64,000 nucleotides of DNA. Origin: an uncultured Bacteroidales bacterium (lineage in GTDB: Bacteria > Bacteroidota > Bacteroidia > Bacteroidales > F082). The DNA is taken from positions 186,001 to 250,000 of the forward strand of contig CAJOHD010000001.1 in NCBI GenBank assembly GCA_905234275.1. Reading direction: 5' to 3'. A program made the position numbers and the translations under genes. How positions within the stretch are numbered: position 1 is the first letter of the stretch; each line of letters starts with the position of its first letter. Shown here piece after piece: positions 1 to 6,844 of this stretch. Under the pieces are notes generated by a model that saw only the letters and a program-made list of their open reading frames with translations, made no database searches and was not told the origin of the DNA.

Positions 1-1799
1 AGCCGGTGCTCGATTTGGGCTGGTTCAACGCTCCAGCATCGCGTGCACTGCTAGTGCACACTCGCGTTTTAGGCGATTACGACGGTCCGGAAGAAGTGAT
101 AAGCAAAACACCATATTATACCGAAATCAACGTTATAGATAACTATGCCGAGACAGCGAAACTCAATGTAACTGTCGTCGACAAATACGGCAAAACAGTT
201 CCTGATGCGCGCGTCGATTTCAAGATTTACAACTACTCTGAATATCATACTGTTGCTACTAAATACACTGATTATCAAGGTTATACGTGGCTGACCGCTG
301 GGCTCGGTAAGATGATGGTTTATGCCTCGAAAGATGGTAAAATCGGTTATAAGGTGGCGAAAATCGGTGATGTTAAAAATGTTGAAATAAAAATAACAGA
401 CGATTATCGCTGGTTTATGGATAATTTTGACTTGCCACGAAATCGAATAGAAAAATATGACGTTGATATCATTCCTCCGGCTGAAAATGCCCGAATCCCC
501 AATGTTTCCGAAGAAATGCGTGCCGAAAACAATCGTCGTTTGGCAATAGAGGATTCAATTCGAAATGCCTATATCGCAAAATGTGTCGCTGCTCAAAACG
601 AGGGCGATTACGATAAGGAAATCATGACAAAAACGTGGGGTAACTATCAGACAATCAAGGATTTTATCGATTATGCGAGAGGCCTGGATAGGGAAGAGGA
701 CGCCTACACACTTCTTCGTAACCTGACCGACAAGGATTTACGCGATGTTTCAATTGATGTCTTGAAGGATTGTTTTGACGGTAATATGCTTAACCCACGT
801 GTCTCCAATGAGATGCTGAGGCCGTATGTAAAGGTGTTTCAGAGAACGTCTCTGCCAGATAATGTTGATGATTTGATAAAATGGGTTAGCGATAGCATTA
901 CAGTCGATGAAGCCTTCGGTGAAAGTAGAACCCCGATTTCTCCTGCTGGCGTGCTACGCTCACGTCATGCTGACTCGCATTCACGCGACATTTTCTTCGT
1001 GGCGTTGGCGCGTACCGCTGGCATCCCGTCACGAATCGACCCTGTCACTGGTAAGGTGCAATATTTTGATAATCAATGGATTGACGTGGTGTTCGACCCC
1101 GTAGAGACGTTTCGGGAAACGTCTCTACAGAAACCAGGAACATTGGTTATCCATTATGATGGCAGCGATGATCCTCGTTATTATACCCATTTCTCGATAA
1201 AGAAATTCAACGGCAACACCTTTGATTTGTTGGCTTACGACGCCATGGACCCGGGATTGGATGTCGGAATGACGCTTTCGCAAATGATGGCCGATGGTGG
1301 CATCACACTCGACCCCGGATATTATGCATTGAGCTACGGTCCGCGTCTTGCCGATGGCAGCGTGCTTAACCGATTGATGCTCTTCTGGATAGAAAGCGGC
1401 GAGACGACGAATATTGAGATGATAATGCGCGAACCACTTGTAGAGACGTTTCCCGAAACGTCTCAAAACGTTGCGTCACAATTACGCATTATTGCATATC
1501 TCGATGGCGGCAGCGAGCCGACTACCCATGCCATGCAGGATATCTCTATTTTAAAGGAAGGATTTGAAAAATGGGGCGGGGAGATGACGTTTGTTTTCAA
1601 AGACGAGGAGAGTCTGAAGAATTTCAAGCTGAAGAAATTCAATGAGTTACCAGAAAATGTCGTTTTTGAAATCAAAGAAAATATCCCAACAGGGAATCTT
1701 CCTATCTTCATGATTTTCAATGAGAAAGACGAAAAAGTTTTTGAAGCGAAAGGCTATCAAATCGGACTGGGCGAGCAGTTGCTGAACGTCCTGAAATAG
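1..1799 (+). CDS. Transglutaminase-like secreted protein, 5' end cut by window
   Basis: The reading frame is open to the left edge, so the true start lies outside and only about the last 597 residues are visible. After beta-rich segments (a carboxypeptidase-regulatory or Ig-like part near residues 50-125) comes a transglutaminase-core-like stretch near residues 310-370 with the family's R.AGIPSR.DP pattern. The position where an active member would carry cysteine (around ADSHSRD) has none, so catalysis by the usual Cys-His-Asp triad is doubtful. Two palindromic repeat units lie in frame in this gene, encoding VETFRETSLQ near residue 366 and VETFPETSQN near residue 479. Convergent with the next gene, two bases from its stop. 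Probably envelope or periplasmic; substrate unknown. Confidence 0.7.
   Translation, partial: PVLDLGWFNAPASRALLVHTRVLGDYDGPEEVISKTPYYTEINVIDNYAETAKLNVTVVDKYGKTVPDARVDFKIYNYSEYHTVATKYTDYQGYTWLTAGLGKMMVYASKDGKIGYKVAKIGDVKNVEIKITDDYRWFMDNFDLPRNRIEKYDVDIIPPAENARIPNVSEEMRAENNRRLAIEDSIRNAYIAKCVAAQNEGDYDKEIMTKTWGNYQTIKDFIDYARGLDREEDAYTLLRNLTDKDLRDVSIDVLKDCFDGNMLNPRVSNEMLRPYVKVFQRTSLPDNVDDLIKWVSDSITVDEAFGESRTPISPAGVLRSRHADSHSRDIFFVALARTAGIPSRIDPVTGKVQYFDNQWIDVVFDPVETFRETSLQKPGTLVIHYDGSDDPRYYTHFSIKKFNGNTFDLLAYDAMDPGLDVGMTLSQMMADGGITLDPGYYALSYGPRLADGSVLNRLMLFWIESGETTNIEMIMREPLVETFPETSQNVASQLRIIAYLDGGSEPTTHAMQDISILKEGFEKWGGEMTFVFKDEESLKNFKLKKFNELPENVVFEIKENIPTGNLPIFMIFNEKDEKVFEAKGYQIGLGEQLLNVLK
1101..1128. 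repeat. 28-bp REP-like palindrome inside a coding region
   Basis: Two 13-base arms (GTAGAGACGTTTC and its complement) around GG. It lies in frame in the transglutaminase-like gene, read as VETFRETSL. It shares its outer nine bases with the GTAGAGACGCACGG palindromes at 40.2, 40.6, 40.95 and 59.3 kb, so it looks like a core variant of the same family. Confidence 0.85.
1440..1464. repeat. Second REP-like palindrome inside the same coding region
   Basis: The left arm GTAGAGACGTTTC is followed by CC and GAAACGTCTC; the last three bases of the right arm have diverged. It sits in the same reading phase as the copy at 1101 (gta gag acg ttt), giving VETFPETSQ. Confidence 0.8.
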
Positions 1800-1801
1800 C
1801 C

Positions 1802-2911
1802 TTATCTCACTGAGTTTCCGTAGATTCCTAAGAAAATGTCTCGCAAAAGTGCCTGATCGAGGTCTTTGTACATCTCTATCCACTTCATATATTTCAAGAA
1901 ATCAGCTTTCTGCTGATCGGTATAATGACTGGCGTATTTATCTGACTCGCTGAGTAAGTCGTTGGCAATGAAATTGTTAGGCATTGCCATGTATCCTGAG
2001 TTGATTCTCTCGTCCATCAGCTTGGCGATATTATTGAAGTAATCGCCCGGATTACTGTCCATCCTGCGTAAGTCGTCTTCATTGACAGGCTCGCAGATGT
2101 GGAAGTGCACATGACCTTTCGGCTGCATGATGCCGGTGAGTATGCTGTTGAGGTCCTCGCCAGGTCGCTTCTCATATCTACCGTTGACCTTCGTCGCATA
2201 AAGCTCCAGTGTTTTCAGCTTGTCGCACGATTCCCACTCATAAGAGACAGCTATCGGCACGATGTTGAGTTCGGCCAAAGATTTCACCTTGTCATCTCTT
2301 CTGCTCATCCAAAACATCTTGATGATGGCAGGGTCGGTGGCGTCAATGCCGTCCTTGGTACGACCGTTGCGCTGGGCGATCCACACCGATTCCTTCTCCT
2401 CCGTGATGACGTGGCGCATGTATTCTGACGTGTGCATCAGGTTGTTGTAAAACTCCATCCTGTTGCCGCCGCGCTCGATGCGGAACATCTTGTTGGCCTT
2501 GCCAAAGTCGACTACAAAAGGATGCTCCATGAGGTTGCTTCCGAAGGTGATTTGACAGGTGTTATGACCGCCGGCGTAGAGGATATACTGCAAAAACATA
2601 GCGTCGAGCACTATGTCGCGGTGGTTCGAGACAAACAGATAAGGCTTCTTCTCGCTGATGTTCTCCAATCCTGACCAGTCGAACTTTGTGGTGGTTTTCT
2701 TAACCAAAATCTCAATCACTTCCTTGAGGAAACCAACTTGTAACTCATAGATATTCTTGATGTTACGCAGTTTATTTCTCAGAATCTCAGGGTCCATGCC
2801 CGGCATCAGGAAGTTCGCAATCGACGGTATCAGCTCGCTGTCGGCGATGCGCTGCATGGCGGCTGGGAGCTCGTCGGCGTTGTAAGGTCGTATGTCGTCG
2901 AATTTAGCCAT
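1802..2911 (-). CDS. PlsC/PlsB-like glycerol acyltransferase family protein
   Basis: 369 residues. The acyltransferase core is visible: block I SNHRDIVLD at residues 95-103 (His97, with the acidic partner offset by one from the usual HX4D), FRIERGG near 143-149, and a block III-like segment VWIAQRNGRTKDG near 176-188. No membrane span is obvious. It would transfer an acyl chain from ACP or CoA to a glycerol phosphate or a polyene head group. Its start codon overlaps the stop of the PaaK-like gene by one base, so the two are co-transcribed in the distal pigment operon. Start chosen by this overlap. A role in building the lipid anchor of the aryl polyene is inferred from context; ordinary phospholipid synthesis is the alternative. 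Confidence 0.75.
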   Translation of the reverse strand: MAKFDDIRPYNADELPAAMQRIADSELIPSIANFLMPGMDPEILRNKLRNIKNIYELQVGFLKEVIEILVKKTTTKFDWSGLENISEKKPYLFVSNHRDIVLDAMFLQYILYAGGHNTCQITFGSNLMEHPFVVDFGKANKMFRIERGGNRMEFYNNLMHTSEYMRHVITEEKESVWIAQRNGRTKDGIDATDPAIIKMFWMSRRDDKVKSLAELNIVPIAVSYEWESCDKLKTLELYATKVNGRYEKRPGEDLNSILTGIMQPKGHVHFHICEPVNEDDLRRMDSNPGDYFNNIAKLMDERINSGYMAMPNNFIANDLLSESDKYASHYTDQQKADFLKYMKWIEMYKDLDQALLRDIFLGIYGNSVR

Positions 2912-4209
2912 TATTTGTTTCTTAAGTCGATGAATTTTATAGGTTTACGGCTCTTTGCCGGGTAGTTTATCTTCTGAATCTCCTCAACAGGATGCACCTC
3001 AATCTGCGGTGCTACTCTGATACGCGAGCGGAAGCTGTCTTTGAGCTCTTTCACAACATCGAATTCAGGCTGGTATTTCAGACCGATTTTTACTATGACA
3101 TCGTCAGTTCCTGCGTCGCTCTGTTTTACCTCGATGACGTAGTTTTCAACGTAGTCGGTGTTGTCCAAAACGTCATTGATCGCTGGCGGATACAGCGTGG
3201 TGCCTTTGAGCTTGATCATGTTGTTTTTACGTCCTACGAGAGGGGTGAGGCGGTAAGAGTTGCGTCCGCATTGGCATTGCTCCACTATCTTCGCCGCGAT
3301 GTCGCCTGTGCGGAAACGCAGCAACGGCATGGCTTCCACGCCGAGAGTCGTCACAACTATTTCACCAGGCTGACCGTCAGGCACAGGAAGGCCGTCTTCG
3401 CCAATGATTTCAACGATAATCAATTCAGGATGCACGTGACCGCCTTTGCCGTATTGGCATTCTGAGAAGGTGGCACCCATTTCTGTAGAAGAATATGTCG
3501 CGAACAGCTGTACGTCCCATTTCTCCTTGATTTTTCTGCCAAGGAGGTTGAGGTCAAAGTTTTGGTCGCGCAGTCCTTCGCCTATGCCGATGATACGGCG
3601 GATGCTGCTGTTTTTGTAGTCGATGTTATGCTCTTCAGCGTATTGAATTAGCTTGAGGATGAACGACGGCACGCACATGATGGTGTCGGGTTTGATGCGA
3701 CGGATGGTGTCCCACTGAAGCTCAGGGATGCCGTTGCCGACACGTATTACTCCTGCACCCATCTCGCGAAGACCAAGAAAATAAGCCAATCCCGCCATGA
3801 AACGTTTGTCGAGAGTGGTCATCAGCTGAACGATGTCGCCTGGTTTCACTCCGGCGCATTCAAACGATTTCTTCTCGTTGTAAGCCAGTCGCTGAAGGTC
3901 TTTCTCAGTGCAACCGAAAGTCACCGGGTCACCGAGAGTGCCGGAAGTGGTGATGTAATCGACGATTTTCGCCTTCGGACAGCATAAAAACTCGTCGTTG
4001 AACAGCTGCAAATCTTTCTTCTCGGTGAACGGAATCTTCACTAAATCCTCGATGTGACGAATCTTCTCGATGTTGATGCCGTAGCTCTTGAACATCCGCT
4101 GATAATAAGGCGAGTTTGCCTGTAGGTATTTCAAAGCGTCATGAAGCAGACCTTCCTGATATGCCTTGATTTCCTCAACTGATTTGTATTCTATATCGTT
4201 GTTAATCAT
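2911..4209 (-). CDS. PaaK-type adenylate-forming CoA/ACP ligase
   Basis: 432 residues, the normal length of the phenylacetate-CoA ligase branch. Visible motifs are the phosphate-binding loop TTSGTLGDP at residues 87-95, the A5-type motif YSSTEMG, the hinge-region motif FRTGDI, and a small C-terminal lid domain after about 340. The family activates aryl or fatty acids as adenylates and then as thioesters. In an aryl-polyene locus the obvious substrate is the 4-coumarate-type acid made by the ammonia-lyase, loaded on CoA or one of the two carrier proteins; this is inference. A pair of cysteines (QCQCG) in the C-terminal half may bind zinc. It precedes the acyltransferase with a one-base overlap. 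Confidence 0.82.
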   Translation of the reverse strand: MINNDIEYKSVEEIKAYQEGLLHDALKYLQANSPYYQRMFKSYGINIEKIRHIEDLVKIPFTEKKDLQLFNDEFLCCPKAKIVDYITTSGTLGDPVTFGCTEKDLQRLAYNEKKSFECAGVKPGDIVQLMTTLDKRFMAGLAYFLGLREMGAGVIRVGNGIPELQWDTIRRIKPDTIMCVPSFILKLIQYAEEHNIDYKNSSIRRIIGIGEGLRDQNFDLNLLGRKIKEKWDVQLFATYSSTEMGATFSECQYGKGGHVHPELIIVEIIGEDGLPVPDGQPGEIVVTTLGVEAMPLLRFRTGDIAAKIVEQCQCGRNSYRLTPLVGRKNNMIKLKGTTLYPPAINDVLDNTDYVENYVIEVKQSDAGTDDVIVKIGLKYQPEFDVVKELKDSFRSRIRVAPQIEVHPVEEIQKINYPAKSRKPIKFIDLRNK

Positions 4210-4224
4210 AACATTACGATTATT

Positions 4225-5088
4225 TTAAAGCTTGACTTCCTCAAGCCATTCTAAAAATTCATTTTTCCATTGACGCGACTCCTCGGTGCCTCGCGTTTCG
4301 CTTGCTCCGAAGCCGTGACCGCCAGTCTGATACTGAACATATTTATGCTCGATATTCTTTGCATTCAATGCTGAGTCGAGCATCACAGAGTTTTGATAAT
4401 CAACGATATCATCATCGACGCAGTTGACTATGAAAATAGGTGGGCAGTTGTCCGGAACGTGACGCTCCAGAGACATTGAGTCTTGCATTATCTGGTTTTT
4501 GCATCTGCGATCACCTAACAGAGCGCGTCGTGAACGCTCATGAACGTAAGGATCTTCCATTGTCACGACAGGGTAGATGGGAGCCGCAAAAGCTGGTCGG
4601 TTTTCGTCGTTGGTGAAATAACAAGCTGTTGACATTGAGAGATGTCCGCCTGCCGAAAACCCCATGATTCCCAATCTGTTAGGGTCGATATTATACTCTT
4701 TGGAATGCTCTTTCACATAAACGATGGCACGTTGAGCGTCGTCGAGCATATCAGGATGCTGGTTGCCACGAAACACTCGACGGTAGTGCCAGATGAACTC
4801 CCTGATACCTGCCACACGATAGCGCAAGACAAAGGCTGAGATGCCGTTGGAGTTGAGCCAGCGAGCCACGTTGTCGCCCTCGTTATCCTCGTCGAGCCAA
4901 AAGTAACTGCCTCCCGGACAAACGATGATAGCAGTTCCGTCGGTATTGTTTTCAGCTAAAAACGGTGTCAAGGTCACCTGCTTGCCGTTGTGCACATCCT
5001 GATCCTGCCACAAATACACAGCCTCTTGTGCGGAAATCGTTCCGACAAGTAAAAATAATATGCTGAAAATCAATAACTTTCTAAACAT
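4225..5088 (-). CDS. Secreted alpha/beta hydrolase (esterase-like)
   Basis: 287 residues with an N-terminal signal peptide (hydrophobic run, cleavage after ISAQ near residue 21). The alpha/beta-hydrolase triad is readable: nucleophile Ser145 in GFSAGG, acid among Asp225-227 (CVDDDIV), and His258 in GGHGFG; the oxyanion element is CPGGSY near 57-62. It resembles the BD-FAE/acetylxylan-esterase-like family, which removes acyl groups from sugars or other substrates in the periplasm. Its start overlaps the stop of the upstream gene by one base, placing it in the 6783-1802 operon. A role in deacylating or trimming the exported polyene is possible but unproven. Confidence 0.8.
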   Translation of the reverse strand: MFRKLLIFSILFLLVGTISAQEAVYLWQDQDVHNGKQVTLTPFLAENNTDGTAIIVCPGGSYFWLDEDNEGDNVARWLNSNGISAFVLRYRVAGIREFIWHYRRVFRGNQHPDMLDDAQRAIVYVKEHSKEYNIDPNRLGIMGFSAGGHLSMSTACYFTNDENRPAFAAPIYPVVTMEDPYVHERSRRALLGDRRCKNQIMQDSMSLERHVPDNCPPIFIVNCVDDDIVDYQNSVMLDSALNAKNIEHKYVQYQTGGHGFGASETRGTEESRQWKNEFLEWLEEVKL

Positions 5089-5450
5089 TATTTACCCAAA
5101 ATCTTCATCACTTCTTCTTTCGAGAGCTGGCGGTATTTATGCTGCATGTCGGCAAAGAAATCCACTTGGAAATATTCCTCGTCGTAAAACGACAGCTTCG
5201 AGTTGGTATTCGGTGTGCATTCAAGATACACAATCTCCTTTAAATCCAAGCCTTTCGCTTCGCAAACCTGGTCGGCGAGTTTTCTGCCGGCATACGTCAC
5301 CGAGGTGCCTGGGTTATCTTGATACAACTCCGTCACGATGACATATTTTTTGCCATCTACTTCTCTGATTTTCAATCCACAAGACGATTCCATGTCCCAT
5401 TCACCCTTGAACGGGAAAATCTCATCATAATATTCCGGTGCTACTTTCAT
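5088..5450 (-). CDS. Small conserved-looking protein of unknown function
   Basis: 120 residues, acidic, no signal peptide or membrane segment. I do not recognise a family. It has alternating beta-type segments (KYVIVTELYQ, EIVYLECTP) and a Lys/Glu-rich C-terminal helix (SKEEVMKILGK). It is wedged between the radical SAM gene (28 bases upstream) and the hydrolase (one-base overlap), so it is very likely translated as part of the distal pigment operon. Confidence 0.6.
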   Translation of the reverse strand: MKVAPEYYDEIFPFKGEWDMESSCGLKIREVDGKKYVIVTELYQDNPGTSVTYAGRKLADQVCEAKGLDLKEIVYLECTPNTNSKLSFYDEEYFQVDFFADMQHKYRQLSKEEVMKILGK

Positions 5451-5478
5451 AATCTAAAAACTTATCCTTTCTTATCCT

Positions 5479-6783
5479 TTATTGGACTCTTACATTGACA
5501 TTTCTCTTGCTTCTGTCGACATCACGACCGAATGATTTATTTATCAAGCGGCGGTCGCGCGGACGATATGTGCCTTCTTCCATTTCGCGCAAGGCGACGT
5601 TGCAGAACAATCTGAACATCTTAGACTCTTGAGTTTCAGAGGCATAGAAGCTCTTCCATGCGTAGTCGTAGAGGTCTTGAAGCTTCTCCGGCGACATATT
5701 TTTCGGCTGATACACCACCTGACCTGCATTGTAATGATCCCAGTCGAAGTCGAAGATTCGGCCTTGACGCAACAAATCATCGTGACCCTTAGTGTGCGGG
5801 AATGGTGCGAAAATGGTGAACTCCGCGAGGTCCAAATCAATCTCGCCAAGGAAGTCGATGAGGCGTTTTATGTCGTCTTCTGTCTGATTATCAAGGCCAA
5901 AGAGGATGGTGCCTTCCACTCCGATGCCGTAGTCGTGGTAGCGTTTCACACGTTCCTTGATGTAATCTGATGTATCATAAACAGCCTGATAGACGTACCA
6001 AGCGCCAGCTTTTGCTGCCAAATCGAGCACTTCGGGGTCGTCTTCGATGGTGTGGCTGATCCATTTCTTTTTCAAAGGAGCGATGGCTGTGAAGAGTTCT
6101 TTCTCCCATTCCTTGTTCTGTGCCAATGAGTTATCTACGATAAACAGACGGTTGTTGTCGATGCCTGCCATGTCTTCAACCACTTTGTCGACCGGACGTG
6201 GGCGAAACTTACGACCACCGAGGTAGGAAACTGCGCAAGGATAGCAGCTGAAACGGCATCCACGGCTGGCGTTGAAGAGGTCGACCATCTGCACACCTTT
6301 GTGGTTGTACAGCTCGCGTTTGTAGAGGTCGCGGCGACAAGGTCCTACGCTCTCAATAGGCGGCTGATTGCCCATGTAGTTGTAAATCTTCTTCAGACAG
6401 CCATTCTTCCAATCGAGAATCACCTGTTCCGAACGGCCTTCCGACTCGCCGAGAAACACGCTGTCGACATGGTTCACCATCTCTTCAGCATGAAGCATGG
6501 TGGAGATGCCTCCAGCAAGGACTTTCTTGCCTCTTTTGTGATATTCGTCGGCAATAGCCCAGCCACGTTTCACCTGCGTGGTGAGCATCATAGAAAGAGC
6601 CACGAGGTCGCATTCCTCATCAAAATCAATGGGTTCCACGTTCTCATCAGTGAATGAGATATCGACATATTCCGGCAAGGTGGCGGCAAAAGCCACTGGT
6701 CCGTGAGGCGGTAAATTGAAAGTTGTCTGTCCCGGCAGTTTATTCCATTTCGGGTAAATCAGTTTCAGCTTTATAGTTTCCAT
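5479..6783 (-). CDS. B12-binding-type radical SAM protein
   Basis: 434 residues. An N-terminal Rossmann-like half (to about 130) resembles cobalamin-binding domains of class B radical SAM enzymes, and CRFSCYPC at 176-183 supplies the CxxxCxxC cluster ligands. GTILFGLDNQTEDD and a conserved C-terminal tail follow. The arrangement is that of cobalamin-dependent radical SAM enzymes that methylate or rearrange unreactive carbons. It is the first gene after the promoter at 6812-6844 and leads the operon down to 1802. A ring or chain modification of the polyene is the natural guess; the substrate cannot be read from sequence. I do not see the classic DxHxxG cobalamin motif. Confidence 0.78.
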   Translation of the reverse strand: METIKLKLIYPKWNKLPGQTTFNLPPHGPVAFAATLPEYVDISFTDENVEPIDFDEECDLVALSMMLTTQVKRGWAIADEYHKRGKKVLAGGISTMLHAEEMVNHVDSVFLGESEGRSEQVILDWKNGCLKKIYNYMGNQPPIESVGPCRRDLYKRELYNHKGVQMVDLFNASRGCRFSCYPCAVSYLGGRKFRPRPVDKVVEDMAGIDNNRLFIVDNSLAQNKEWEKELFTAIAPLKKKWISHTIEDDPEVLDLAAKAGAWYVYQAVYDTSDYIKERVKRYHDYGIGVEGTILFGLDNQTEDDIKRLIDFLGEIDLDLAEFTIFAPFPHTKGHDDLLRQGRIFDFDWDHYNAGQVVYQPKNMSPEKLQDLYDYAWKSFYASETQESKMFRLFCNVALREMEEGTYRPRDRRLINKSFGRDVDRSKRNVNVRVQ

Positions 6784-6811
6784 TTATATAATCACTAATC
6801 CTAAGAAACTA

Positions 6812-6844
6812 CAAATATACGAAACTTTTAATTACTTTTACAAA
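6812..6844 (-). promoter_or_regulatory. Bacteroidetes-type promoter for the 6783-1802 operon
   Basis: Read on the minus strand: TTTG (6844-6841), 21 bases, TATATTTG (6819-6812), matching the phylum's TTTG/TAnnTTTG form. It implies that the radical SAM, hypothetical, hydrolase, PaaK and acyltransferase genes can be transcribed separately from the main pigment operon. Confidence 0.6.

Noticed and set aside
839..854. CAGAGA-ACG-TCTCTG palindrome as another REP copy
   Set aside because: It lacks the GTAGAGACG ends and is short enough to occur by chance within a coding region.
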